Of a stretch of 64,000 bases of DNA, positions 25,803-33,716 are shown one piece after another (positions within the stretch are counted from its first letter, which is position 1; every line of letters begins with the position of its first letter). Location of the stretch: positions 59,831 through 123,830 of the IMG/VR virus record IMGVR_UViG_3300032282_006300. The stretch is one strand, 5' to 3'. The translations under genes were made by a program, and so were the position numbers. This stretch comes from a virus. Below the pieces are notes generated by a model, which did no database searches, was not told where the DNA came from, and saw only the letters and a list, made by a program, of their open reading frames with translations.

Positions 25803-26438
25803 TTAGTACCAATGGTGTGATTGCCAATGGGCAAAGGCTCCGCAAGGAGATCCATAACGACTTTTAATGTAACCCAAACCCCATTTGATTTGGGTAGCAG
25901 CATTAGTTCGCCAATCACTTCCTGCAGATGCCATCTTACTGCCCGGCAAAGATTGAGGAATACCGAAGGATCCCCCATTAGGACTTCCTGAGCGGATACT
26001 CCAACCGGACTCGTGATACCAGAGTTTCTTCAAGCAGACCCATTGTCTGCCAGTCCAACCACGCTTGGAGGCCTGAGCCTTGCCGATGCGCTGATTCTTG
26101 CCACAAGCCTGAGTCCAGTCTTCCCAAGACTTACACTTGGAACGTGCCTTAGAATGGCTCTGTTGGCTTTTAACAGCCTTTTTAGAGACAGCCTTGTGCT
26201 TCTTAACCGGATTAGCCTTATTGGCCTTTTTCTTAACAACGACCGTTTTGGCCTTTACCTTTTTCTTTGGATGCTTTTTTACCAGCACTTTATGAGCCCC
26301 CGCCGTAGCCTTGGGTGCTTGTGATACCTCTGGAGCAGGGGCTTTAGAACACCCTTGCAAGGCAATCACGGGAATTAAAAAAACCGTCGCTAAGAATCTA
26401 GCAACGGCTCGTTTGTTCGGCCTTGTATGGCTTACCAA
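25803..26438 (-). CDS. Lipoprotein-like lytic transglycosylase / lysozyme-like protein
   Basis: A 211-residue protein. A TTG start at 26438 with AAGGA 7 bases upstream gives a signal peptide: basic n-region (RPNKRAVAR), hydrophobic core (FLATVFLIPVIAL), then LQGC, a lipobox-like site. A long Lys/Val/Ala-rich linker (about residues 40-100) precedes a C-terminal lysozyme-like domain with catalytic-type E in KLWYHESGWS, G-S-F-G-I-P-Q-S and a terminal AHWQSHHWY, typical of actinobacterial resuscitation/aggregation-factor-like transglycosylases. It would cut peptidoglycan from outside the membrane. A longer ATG-started form would overlap the exonuclease gene by 64 bases and is less likely. Confidence 0.75.
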   Translation of the reverse strand: MVSHTRPNKRAVARFLATVFLIPVIALQGCSKAPAPEVSQAPKATAGAHKVLVKKHPKKKVKAKTVVVKKKANKANPVKKHKAVSKKAVKSQQSHSKARSKCKSWEDWTQACGKNQRIGKAQASKRGWTGRQWVCLKKLWYHESGWSIRSGSPNGGSFGIPQSLPGSKMASAGSDWRTNAATQIKWGLGYIKSRYGSPCGAFAHWQSHHWY

Positions 26439-26524
26439 CTGTATATCCTTCCGTAGCAACCGTGGCGGCGATTGCGGCGATGAGACACGTTGCTGGCTTG
26501 CAACACTCTCTTTACAAGAATCTA

Positions 26525-27415
26525 CTATACACCATTGCCCCACAATTTTCTTTCCAAAACTTTTTCTAGGGTTGTTTTCATGCCCCATTCGGACAAAAAA
26601 GACACATAACTGTCAAATAATATGGAATCTGGGGCCGTGGGGCTGAAATTTGGGATTTTGGGTAAATTTGGAATAAAATCGGCATTTCTTAGGTCAACAA
26701 GGGCTAAATTGGCCAATACTTGGTTTTTATGCTCAATAAAACGTTCATCTTCAATCTTGTTCAAATCTCCTGCAGATTCTTTCAACATTTTAACTGCTTT
26801 TTTTGTGCCAATACCTTTAATGCCGATCACGTTATCTGAAACATCTCCGGTAATTGACATTACCGCGGGAACCCATTCCACCGGACAATTAAAAAATTCT
26901 TCTACGGTGTCTTGATCCCAGATTTCTGTTTTGGTGCTGGATGAAGACAGTCGTACTTGTTTTGTGCCATCTGTCAATAATTGCAAATAATCTTTGTCAT
27001 TTGAGACAATAATTATTTCAGCAGAATCTTTGTATGCTTTCCAATACCCAGCAATTACCTCATCGGCTTCTAAACCATCTATGGCAATTTGAGCAATATT
27101 GGCATACTCACAAAAAGTGTGGGCTAGTGAAAACGATGCTTGTTTTTTTGTATTAAAAGAATCAAAACTGTGTTCTGGAACTTCATTGCGATTGGCCTTG
27201 TAAGAAGCGTTTAATTGCGTTTTGTTCCTCTGACCTGCTCCATCCCAAATAATTGCCATATGGGTTGGTTTAAGTTCTCTTGCGTATTTGGTAACCGTGT
27301 TGATAAACACCGTTAAGGCTGATGTAGAAATGCCGTCAATTGACATTTTTGAATTCTCTGTGGCCATCAATCCACGAATCAATACATTTGATCCATCAAA
27401 TAGCAATAATTTCAT
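26525..27415 (-). CDS. 5'-3' exonuclease, FEN/PolI N-terminal type
   Basis: A 296-residue flap nuclease that would remove RNA primers or flaps during replication. Metal-site motifs are in order: LFDGSN (5-10), IWDGAG (about 56), GLEADEVI (about 116), SNDKDYLQL (about 138) and ITGDVSDN (about 188), followed by the helix-three-turn-helix GIKGIGTKKAV that grips DNA. It stands alone from any polymerase domain, as in T4 RNase H or T7 gp6, and complements the DnaE polymerase, which lacks this activity. Confidence 0.88.
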   Translation of the reverse strand: MKLLLFDGSNVLIRGLMATENSKMSIDGISTSALTVFINTVTKYARELKPTHMAIIWDGAGQRNKTQLNASYKANRNEVPEHSFDSFNTKKQASFSLAHTFCEYANIAQIAIDGLEADEVIAGYWKAYKDSAEIIIVSNDKDYLQLLTDGTKQVRLSSSSTKTEIWDQDTVEEFFNCPVEWVPAVMSITGDVSDNVIGIKGIGTKKAVKMLKESAGDLNKIEDERFIEHKNQVLANLALVDLRNADFIPNLPKIPNFSPTAPDSILFDSYVSFLSEWGMKTTLEKVLERKLWGNGV

Positions 27416-27420
27416 TTTGC

Positions 27421-28032
27421 TTATGCATTTTGTGTTTGTGGTTGAAAATCATCGTATTTGGGTGGTGCGTCTTTGAACAAGATTTTTGCTTTGAATTGCG
27501 AAAACGCAAACAAAACCTTTTTTTCAAAATCTTCTAGAGACCCATCATTGTCAATGACAAAATCAAACATATCTTCTGGCAATCCCGCATCTGAAGCATG
27601 GGTATTGATAGGTCCGACATTTGGTCTGCGAATTTTGATATTTAGGCCCTTGAGCGTTGACACAGCCTCTACCTCATTGGGAAAACGAACATCCGTAATC
27701 ACAATGTCTTGGTCTGGGGTGACATTGCGAAGGGCGAGATGTACCCAGATGTTTTCATCAATGAGTTCTCTCCCCACTTCTGTACCAATTACTTGAAGAA
27801 GTCGTCTGACTTCAGAATAATTGACTTTTGCATTTTCCCAACCGATATCATCAACCACTTGGCGAACTGTAATTAATTCACCGTTGATAAAACCAACTAC
27901 GGGGTTTAATCGGTAAATGGATTCCCTCAATACATCAGCAAATGCGATTCTTTGAAAACCAAATGAATCAATCAAAAATTTGGCCATAGTATCTTTGCCT
28001 GATTGAGCAAAACCGTGGAGACCCAAGATCAT
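27421..28032 (-). CDS. Deoxynucleoside monophosphate kinase
   Basis: A 203-residue P-loop kinase, likely converting dNMPs to dNDPs for replication. Walker A is HGFAQSGKDT (6-15). Features shared with T4 gp1-like kinases include the LID-type region and a conserved TDVRFPNEV (about 112-120). It overlaps the upstream gene by 4 bases (ATGA). Together with the class II reductase it supplies dNTPs. Confidence 0.82.
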   Translation of the reverse strand: MILGLHGFAQSGKDTMAKFLIDSFGFQRIAFADVLRESIYRLNPVVGFINGELITVRQVVDDIGWENAKVNYSEVRRLLQVIGTEVGRELIDENIWVHLALRNVTPDQDIVITDVRFPNEVEAVSTLKGLNIKIRRPNVGPINTHASDAGLPEDMFDFVIDNDGSLEDFEKKVLFAFSQFKAKILFKDAPPKYDDFQPQTQNA

Positions 28033-28403
28033 TCTTCTGTATCCTCTGGCTTATTCATAGCGGATTCAATTTCTTCTTCGGACACGTTAGCAATTTCTAG
28101 GCCAATTGCAAATCCATCGGTCATGGAAGCAATTGTGGCAAAAGACATTGCGGAAAGAAATTCCGACATATCTAAATTGTCCAAATCCATTTCTTGAATG
28201 GTCTGTTCAATAACTGCCAAATTGCGTTGAAAAGCAAAAGTAAAAAACGTTTCAATATCTACAGGAAAAGTATCCTTAGCGTTGGCGCCACGTTCATCAA
28301 TCTTATCTGCCGTTAAGCAAAGTTTGACGAAATCTTTTGTTGAAAATTCAGGTTCTTCAAAAATTTCATCAATTGCGTTTGCAATATCTTTTTCGGTATT
28401 CAT
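28029..28403 (-). CDS. Hypothetical acidic protein
   Basis: A 124-residue, strongly acidic, mostly helical protein (MNTEKDIANAIDEIFEEPEF at the start, EEEIESAMNKPEDTEE at the end). No motif recognised. AGGGATGTTATT precedes the ATG and there are ATGA overlaps on both sides, so it is cotranscribed with the kinase and a DNA-binding protein. Confidence 0.55.
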   Translation of the reverse strand: MNTEKDIANAIDEIFEEPEFSTKDFVKLCLTADKIDERGANAKDTFPVDIETFFTFAFQRNLAVIEQTIQEMDLDNLDMSEFLSAMSFATIASMTDGFAIGLEIANVSEEEIESAMNKPEDTEE

Positions 28404-28777
28404 AATAACATCCCTGCTAGTTGGGCGTGTGTTTTAACCATCAAAACAATTTTGCCTAGCCTATCACCATCAATATGACCGGCTTGAGCCAAGGCATGGC
28501 CCAACCTTTCAATATCGCCAATGGTAAATACTCGGTTCTTGTTTATCTGGCGAATAGCAAAAGGGCTTCCATCTAACTTAAGTCCACCCTTTAGGTTTTC
28601 TTTCCAGAGCCACCAACGTAAAGTTGTTACAGGGACTCCAAAAAACGCTTCTGCCACCGTTCCGGTAGCAAAAACAAAATTGTTCTCTGCTACAGAGACA
28701 ATCTCTGGAGTGATCCAGTAAGGCCGATTGTCTGGGGTCATGATTGATTGATTCACAACAACAATGTGATCAGCCAT
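28400..28777 (-). CDS. MerR-like/excisionase-like DNA-binding protein
   Basis: A 125-residue protein. The sequence from about residue 46 (FGVPVTTLRWWLWKENLKG, then INKNRVFTIGDIERLGHAL) has the winged-helix layout of MerR or excisionase-type proteins: a short recognition helix with aromatic residues and a following helix that reads an axis of the DNA. TAGGAG precedes the ATG. It heads a gene cluster just after a hairpin and may regulate it. No effector domain is present. Confidence 0.6.
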   Translation of the reverse strand: MADHIVVVNQSIMTPDNRPYWITPEIVSVAENNFVFATGTVAEAFFGVPVTTLRWWLWKENLKGGLKLDGSPFAIRQINKNRVFTIGDIERLGHALAQAGHIDGDRLGKIVLMVKTHAQLAGMLL

Positions 28778-28795
28778 TTTGACTCCTAAATAGTT

Positions 28796-28833
28796 GCGCC
28801 CCCTTGGATTCGGGGATTATCCAAGGGGAGCGC
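28796..28833 (-). other. Strong intergenic hairpin
   Basis: Arms GCGCCCCCTTGGA (28796-28808) and TCCAAGGGGAGCGC (28820-28833) pair almost perfectly (one bulged base), with an 11-base loop. No T-tract follows on the minus strand, so it may stabilise the 3' end of the upstream mRNA or terminate inefficiently. Confidence 0.65.
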
Positions 28834-28843
28834 AGTCTATAGT

Positions 28844-29560
28844 CTACTTCTTGGCCTTCCGAACCGTCAATGAAGTAGATGCATTACCTCGCTTGGTAAT
28901 GGATTTGATAATAGCAAGGCGTTCAGGCTTACTTGCAAGAGCCCTCAATGCCTTGTTTTCATCAAAAACTCGCTTCTCTTTGGTCATTGCAAGATAATCA
29001 TCGCGCTCAATTTCTCCACTTTCCGCCATTTGTTCCAACAGGTCTGTATCCACAGAAACAGTGCCTTCTCGGTACTCACTGCTCCATTCTTGGACCGTAC
29101 CTGCAATTGGAACTCTGTATGGTTGTTGTGGAGCACAAAGGATGTAATGGCCGTTGTTATCCAAATTGTTTGGATCGGCAATTCCTTTATTCTCTCCATC
29201 AATGTCAATGTGGTGGCGAATAGTTTCTGAGATCGCGGCATCACGATTTTTTAGAAGGTCTACAACTTGGCGTAGGGTCTCTCGTTCTTCATAGAGACTA
29301 GAGATTTCTTGTTCTTCCAAGATGCGACGTTCTGGGGGCATAACCACACCGAATACTGAAGGCAATTTTTTCAATGCTTCAACAAACTCTGGGGTAATAC
29401 TCATTGGTGCAGGTACGGTGGGCACGTTATTTGCCGGTGCAATTACTTCGGTTTCTGAAGCAAAAATGGTGGCGATTTCTTTGATTGACTTGTTTTCTTG
29501 AACTGCAATTTTGGCACGCTTGAGCGATTCATCATTGAGAACAACAGTAGTTTCTGTCAT
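28844..29560 (-). CDS. Hypothetical protein
   Basis: A 238-residue protein. The N-terminal part (ESLKRAKIAVQENKSIKEIA) could be a helix-turn-helix, and the middle has a coiled stretch (RRILEEQEISSLYEERETLR). The C-terminus is basic. I recognise no family. It is flanked by a divergent promoter region on one side and a hairpin on the other, so it is probably expressed as a single-gene unit. Confidence 0.6.
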   Translation of the reverse strand: MTETTVVLNDESLKRAKIAVQENKSIKEIATIFASETEVIAPANNVPTVPAPMSITPEFVEALKKLPSVFGVVMPPERRILEEQEISSLYEERETLRQVVDLLKNRDAAISETIRHHIDIDGENKGIADPNNLDNNGHYILCAPQQPYRVPIAGTVQEWSSEYREGTVSVDTDLLEQMAESGEIERDDYLAMTKEKRVFDENKALRALASKPERLAIIKSITKRGNASTSLTVRKAKK

Positions 29561-29596
29561 GGTTTTTCCTTACTTTCTGGCGGTTGATATTCCCAG

Positions 29597-29623
29597 CCTA
29601 TAACAAATGTCCGACAAGGGCAA
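29597..29623 (-). promoter_or_regulatory. Weak candidate promoter for the 28.8-29.6 kb gene
   Basis: On the minus strand TTGCCC (29618-29623) and TATAGG (29597-29602) are separated by 15 bases, shorter than ideal. It lies in a 99-base divergent gap (29561-29659) that must hold at least one promoter. Confidence 0.3.
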
Positions 29624-29649
29624 CTTTAATTATTTAGGCACATGTGTCA

Positions 29650-29655
29650 TACTAT
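29650..29655 (+). promoter_or_regulatory. Candidate -10 box of a leaderless promoter
   Basis: TACTAT lies 4 bases before the ATG of the zinc-ribbon gene, so transcription would begin at about the start codon, as in leaderless actinobacterial mRNAs. No convincing -35 box and no Shine-Dalgarno site are present. Confidence 0.45.
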
Positions 29656-29659
29656 ATAC

Positions 29660-29830
29660 ATGCCCACTTACGAATATCAATGCCTAGAGTGCAAACACCT
29701 CCAAGACCTTATCCGGTCAATTGCAAATCGGGACGAACCTGTTTCTTGCGAGGCTTGTTCAGGCAAAGCCGAAAGAATTTTATCTTCTCCCGGAATGGTC
29801 TGGGCACCTACTTCTGGTGGTTATAGGTAA
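29660..29830 (+). CDS. FmdB-family zinc-ribbon protein, the only plus-strand gene
   Basis: A 56-residue protein starting MPTYEYQCLECKH, the family's usual start. Two C-x2-C pairs (CLEC, CEAC) flank the connector typical of FmdB-type zinc ribbons, and SGKAERILSSPG matches the usual tail. The FmdB family is named for a putative regulator of formamidase genes, but most members have no known function. It is read against all its neighbours and ends at a strong terminator, so it looks like an independent insertion with its own leaderless promoter. Confidence 0.85.
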   Translation: MPTYEYQCLECKHLQDLIRSIANRDEPVSCEACSGKAERILSSPGMVWAPTSGGYR

Positions 29831-29841
29831 AAATTGCATAA

Positions 29842-29885
29842 AGAAGCGGTGCCAACCCATCCCGAAATGGCACCGCTTCTTTTTT
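29842..29885. terminator. Bidirectional terminator
   Basis: A 13-bp perfect stem (AGAAGCGGTGCCA / TGGCACCGCTTCT) with a 13-base loop. On the plus strand it is followed by TTTTT, ending the zinc-ribbon gene; on the minus strand it is followed by TTTATGC, ending the endolysin transcript. Confidence 0.9.
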
Positions 29886-29894
29886 AATGCGAAC

Positions 29895-30638
29895 TTACAC
29901 TTTGTACCGTGAGGTAACTCTGGAACCGCCTGCCAGAGAAGCGTAAGTCTTCGGGCCAACGACACCGTCGGCTGGCCACAACTTGGGACGTAGACGCTGG
30001 AATTTCTTCACATCGGCCACATCTTCTTTGGTCATAATTCCCGTAACAGGGTTTCCAAAAGCGGTCTGGATAACCTTGACTGCGGTATTGTTACTGCCGA
30101 CCTTAAACTTGTCTGCGCCGGGGTACTTAGGCAATGCAGGCTTAACCGCGGGCTTGGCCGGGGTAGGCTTGACAACTACTGGCTTTGCCGGTGCAGGTTT
30201 AGCGGGGGTTGGCTTGGCAACGGGCTTAGCAACAGGCTTGGGCTTAGCGGGTGCAGGAGCCGTGAACCAGTGAACCTTGCTTTGCTCAGCCTTCACCGTT
30301 TGCAAAATTGAGATATGCAAATGCTCGGTGTGTGGGCTTGCGCCAGTGTACTTTTCAGCCTTCCAGCCACTCTTACGTGAATAGATCTTGCGATCAAAAA
30401 TCACATAGTTGGCTGAAGGGTGCTTAGAAACTGCCTTGATAATTTCCTGAGCATCAACTCCGGGGAAAGTGATGTCAATGGCATTTACTGAATCACGAGA
30501 GTTCGGATTGTGATCTGATTTACGGGCGGCATGTGACGTATTGCCAATTGTGCCGTCAGATTTCTTGGAACGATTTGGCCATTTCTTATTGACCTCGTTG
30601 CGGAATTGCACCAAAGACGGTGCGAGATGCCAACTCAT
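29895..30638 (-). CDS. Endolysin: M15-type L-alanyl-D-glutamate/D-Ala peptidase + PG-binding domain
   Basis: A 247-residue cell-wall lytic enzyme. The N-terminal domain (about 1-120) has zinc-site motifs of the M15/VanY type: H-x6-... in SDHNPNSRDSVNAIDIT (about 41-57) and HTEHLHISI (about 104). A Pro/Ala/Lys-rich linker (about 125-170) follows, then a C-terminal peptidoglycan-binding domain (KVGSNNTAVKVIQTAFG, then DGVVGPKTYASL). There is no signal peptide, so release would depend on the holin encoded just upstream, whose stop overlaps this start (ATGA). Confidence 0.88.
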   Translation of the reverse strand: MSWHLAPSLVQFRNEVNKKWPNRSKKSDGTIGNTSHAARKSDHNPNSRDSVNAIDITFPGVDAQEIIKAVSKHPSANYVIFDRKIYSRKSGWKAEKYTGASPHTEHLHISILQTVKAEQSKVHWFTAPAPAKPKPVAKPVAKPTPAKPAPAKPVVVKPTPAKPAVKPALPKYPGADKFKVGSNNTAVKVIQTAFGNPVTGIMTKEDVADVKKFQRLRPKLWPADGVVGPKTYASLAGGSRVTSRYKV

Positions 30639-30874
30639 GCAGACTCGTCACCTTCGGTAGAAGCGTCTGTTTCAACGGCACCAATACCGTATGAGGTGTT
30701 GCCTGGATCAAGGTAGGCAACAATGGTGCGAATGGCGGTCAAAGCCGCAGAGATTGCGGCCGACTTGGCCCATCCAAAATCGTTGTTTGCGATTGCGCTC
30801 AATGGCACAAGAGCAATAAAAGCGGTAATAAAAGTCGTAGCGGCGCTACGTAGCAGTGAGGCAATGTTCGCCAT
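30635..30874 (-). CDS. Holin, r1t-like
   Basis: A 79-residue membrane protein with two hydrophobic helices (about 10-29, around FITAFIALVPLSAIA, and 36-54, around AISAALTAIRTIVAYL) and a charged C-terminus. The YLDPGNTSYG tail resembles r1t-type holins of actinophages. It would pore the membrane to let the endolysin out. It lies directly upstream of the endolysin, the expected order for a lysis pair. Confidence 0.8.
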   Translation of the reverse strand: MANIASLLRSAATTFITAFIALVPLSAIANNDFGWAKSAAISAALTAIRTIVAYLDPGNTSYGIGAVETDASTEGDESA

Positions 30875-30944
30875 TTATCCATCCTTACAGTTGGGATATC
30901 TTATGTACCATCTTACATAAGTTCTTTTATAAATCCAATCGGGG

Positions 30945-31577
30945 TTAGTACCAGACGTTTTCTTGCTCAAATTCAAACTTGTCTAGCCATCTTAGCCGAT
31001 CAAATTGCAATTCTTCGCCTGTAGCCCCAATAACAAGTTCTACAAACTCTCCAATATTTTCTACTCTGCGGAACAAACCTTTTGCGTCCCTGTTCCAGCC
31101 ACGGTCCACCAGAAAAGGAACGCTTCCGGATTCTTCCAACGTTTTGTAATTAAACGCATTGTCTTCAATAAAAGCGTCTGTTTTAATTAGCGCTTTGTTT
31201 TCACTAAACGTAAGAGAATGAAAAGGAATCTCGTGTTTAAGAATCCATTTCATTGTTGTTAAAGCCGCTTTTTTAGGGCGAGCGGTAATGATGTGGATTT
31301 TGTGACCGGCTTCGTACAAACGATTAATTTGGTTTGCGGCGTCATCTATCAAAGGTCCATTGTAAGCAAAACCTTTAATAATTGCATCATCATGCAAATT
31401 TTCATAAGTTTCGTGATCAATACCCCATTCGGTAAAGAAATCATATTTAACTTCTAGACCATCAAAATCTTTGGGGATGTTGGGATCATTATTGTGTAAA
31501 AGATAATCGTAAAAAGACACGGCAAAATTATGAACTACGCCGTCAAGGTCTACCCCAATAGTGGCTAATGTTTTCAT
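30945..31577 (-). CDS. HAD-family nucleotidase (5'(3')-deoxyribonucleotidase-like)
   Basis: A 210-residue phosphatase. The catalytic motif is GVDLDGVVHNF near residue 8, with the two aspartates of motif I; motif II is HIITARPKKA (about residues 110-119); motif III/IV is FIEDNAFNY (about residues 149-157). This fits 5'(3')-deoxyribonucleotidases that trim nucleotide pools. I chose the ATG at 31577 with AGGAAAACG upstream; longer starts would overlap the proteasome-like gene. It follows the peptidase closely, and the holin is just downstream. Confidence 0.75.
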   Translation of the reverse strand: MKTLATIGVDLDGVVHNFAVSFYDYLLHNNDPNIPKDFDGLEVKYDFFTEWGIDHETYENLHDDAIIKGFAYNGPLIDDAANQINRLYEAGHKIHIITARPKKAALTTMKWILKHEIPFHSLTFSENKALIKTDAFIEDNAFNYKTLEESGSVPFLVDRGWNRDAKGLFRRVENIGEFVELVIGATGEELQFDRLRWLDKFEFEQENVWY

Positions 31578-31584
31578 CGTTTTC

Positions 31585-32124
31585 CTACTTTTGCTCGAAC
31601 TTGAAATATTGAACAGGCCCTTTGACTCCTGGACTAAATTCAGAGGCGGCCTTAATTGCTTTTGTAACTCGTGATTTTGGTGCGGTTCCTTCTGTGCTAA
31701 ATAAAGAACCAAGAGCCGAAGTGACTCCTCCGCCAATTGCGGCATAAGCATAAGGGGTTTCATAAACGCTGTAATCGTGGCATACAACAAACAAGCGACC
31801 CATTACGCCTACTAAAATTTCCGTTCCATCTTCCATTTTTTCTTCTGTGGCAACTCCTGCAAGATTATCTAACGTATCCGCAATAGATTGCACAAACTCT
31901 AAACACATAAACGAAGATAAATGTTGCGGAGAAGGTATTGGTGGCAATGAGACATTGTGTAGAACATTGATGACCCGAATACTTTGCGAAACACCAATGA
32001 TGTAATCCCCATTGATTGCAATTTTGGGGCTTACCATACTGACGGTAGAAGTGTCGTCGCTGACTTCAGAATCTGATGCCATATGGATAACATCTTTATC
32101 TATGAGACCGACAATACAAGTCAT
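31585..32124 (-). CDS. Proteasome beta/HslV-like N-terminal threonine peptidase
   Basis: A 179-residue Ntn hydrolase. Counting from Thr after the initiator Met, the triad of proteasome beta subunits is in place: T1 (TCIVGLI), D17 (HMASDSEVS) and K33 (VSPKIAI). The glycine-rich AIGGGVTSALGS later matches the family's active-site wall, and EFSPGVKGPV ends it. If Met is removed, Thr1 would be the nucleophile. It has no clear ATPase partner in this window, and the substrate is unknown. It overlaps the metallophosphoesterase by one base (TAATG). Phages with such peptidases are uncommon, so this assignment is notable. Confidence 0.75.
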   Translation of the reverse strand: MTCIVGLIDKDVIHMASDSEVSDDTSTVSMVSPKIAINGDYIIGVSQSIRVINVLHNVSLPPIPSPQHLSSFMCLEFVQSIADTLDNLAGVATEEKMEDGTEILVGVMGRLFVVCHDYSVYETPYAYAAIGGGVTSALGSLFSTEGTAPKSRVTKAIKAASEFSPGVKGPVQYFKFEQK

Positions 32125-33500
32125 TACAACATCACCAAGTCTGACCAGCCAAATCTGTGACCCGCCCCAACCAATACCGTTACGATTCCGTGCTTAGCAC
32201 TATTGCCAAACGCGGCTTCAAAATATGTAGACCCGCCATCTAAAGATGGGGATTGGAACAATGTTGTTCCGCCAATATCTGAAATAAAACCGTGGTGCTT
32301 GTGTCCCATAAACATAACTTCCATACGGATATTCTTGTCGTACAAGAACATACCTCTTTGGTCACGAGCCCATTTTTCAATTCCACCCTTGGCTTTGTGA
32401 CCATGAGTAAGTCCGCATTGAACACCCGAAAGATCAAAGAATGTCCACCACTCGTCGTGAGGAATGAACCATTCAACTTGATCGGCAAGATTGCTTTCGT
32501 CAATCACTTCTTTGACCTGCTCGGCAATAATCAAATCGTAATTGTCCGAATCTGAGGTAAACGGGGCCGAACCAATTCCTTGACGAATCTCACCGTGGTT
32601 GGATGGCGTGTAAACCTTCTTGATCGGAAGATCAAATTCCGCAAACATTCGCGTCTTGCGAATTTCTGATTGACGGGCATAAGACATTTGGTTACGCAAA
32701 GTAGTGGTGGTTTTTGCTTGGCTGGGATAGTGACCAAAAATATTTTCAATCTTGTCTCCAGTTACCACATCTGCAATGCATTCAATATTTACACCGCGGT
32801 GCAATAATTCTTTCAAACGATCATAACTTTTCTGAAGGGCTTCTTCTTCTCGTTTTTCAAGACCCTCAATGCCACCTCCAGCACTTTTACCACCTTGCTC
32901 GTCACCTTGCACGTGTGCGTAAGTAACTTGAACACCAAGACCTGTTCCAAGAGTTTTTCGAATAAGAGGTTGCCAAGTTTTGGCTTCGTTAATTGCGTTT
33001 TCAATGTCTTCATCAAATCGGGCTTGATCAGGAACGATCCGAGCAAAACGTGCTTTGTACGACCAAAGCCAAACAACGTCACGATCACCATCTTCTGTTC
33101 TCTTAGAAGATTGCCATTTTGAAACCCTAACCGTGTCGTCCATAACCCTGAAAGTTTTGGAAGAAAGTCCAAAAAATTCCAGCAGGGGTGCAAAATCACC
33201 GTCAAGTTCTACAGGAATTTGTCCTACGCCAACCGAAAGTTCTCCTTCATCTCCGGTAATGGATACATAAGTATCTTGGCTCGGTCCTTCGTATTCACCA
33301 ACAGGAACCTTTAATTCACCGAGATTATTTTTTTTGCGGTACTTACGTACCGAAGATTCTCCAACTTTAAAACCAAGTTTTTCAATTTTGTTCGCCACAT
33401 CAACATGCCCCAAAGACATGTCTTCCAAGAAGTTTTTTATTGCTGGTTGATCATCTGCTAAATCCGAAAGCGAATAGTTGTTCCCAAGGGTAAATGTCAT
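32124..33500 (-). CDS. Metallophosphoesterase with N-terminal helix-turn-helix
   Basis: A 458-residue protein. The N-terminal segment (DMSLGHVDVANKIEKLGF, then ESSVRKYRKK) is a helix-turn-helix. The calcineurin-like phosphoesterase core has metal-site motifs IADVVTGD (about residues 241-248), SNHGE (about 304), GLTHGHK (about 367) and FMGHKHHG (about 401). Such phage proteins have been suggested to act in DNA repair or tRNA/nucleotide processing; the true substrate is unknown. A long leader (33501-33741) precedes the gene. Confidence 0.7.
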   Translation of the reverse strand: MTFTLGNNYSLSDLADDQPAIKNFLEDMSLGHVDVANKIEKLGFKVGESSVRKYRKKNNLGELKVPVGEYEGPSQDTYVSITGDEGELSVGVGQIPVELDGDFAPLLEFFGLSSKTFRVMDDTVRVSKWQSSKRTEDGDRDVVWLWSYKARFARIVPDQARFDEDIENAINEAKTWQPLIRKTLGTGLGVQVTYAHVQGDEQGGKSAGGGIEGLEKREEEALQKSYDRLKELLHRGVNIECIADVVTGDKIENIFGHYPSQAKTTTTLRNQMSYARQSEIRKTRMFAEFDLPIKKVYTPSNHGEIRQGIGSAPFTSDSDNYDLIIAEQVKEVIDESNLADQVEWFIPHDEWWTFFDLSGVQCGLTHGHKAKGGIEKWARDQRGMFLYDKNIRMEVMFMGHKHHGFISDIGGTTLFQSPSLDGGSTYFEAAFGNSAKHGIVTVLVGAGHRFGWSDLVML

Positions 33501-33582
33501 AAAACAAATGGCCTTTCAATAGGACGGCGGTAAGGCAGAAATAAATCCTACCACTAGATGGACCAAATAAGCCAATTTTGCC

Positions 33583-33614
33583 AAAAAAAATACATAGCCA
33601 ACAAGGTAGGCTAC
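33583..33614 (-). terminator. Terminator-like hairpin in the metallophosphoesterase leader
   Basis: A 6-bp stem, GTAGCC/GGCTAT (one G-U pair), with a 9-base loop, followed after three bases by eight T residues on the minus strand. It lies between the promoter and the metallophosphoesterase gene and could act as an attenuator. A weaker -35/-10 pair lies just downstream, so it may also serve to end upstream transcripts. Confidence 0.45.
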
Positions 33615-33716
33615 CTAGTAATAGTGATACGAGTTTATTTAGATAAAAACCATAATCATTTAACGGTTTAAACTACTCGGGGCCGATCCCCCCCAAACCC
33701 CCCACGCTAGACGCAT

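Noticed and set aside
26439-26588. A longer transglycosylase from ATG at 26588
   Set aside because: It would overlap the exonuclease by 64 bases and bury the signal peptide behind 50 residues; the TTG with AAGGA is more coherent.
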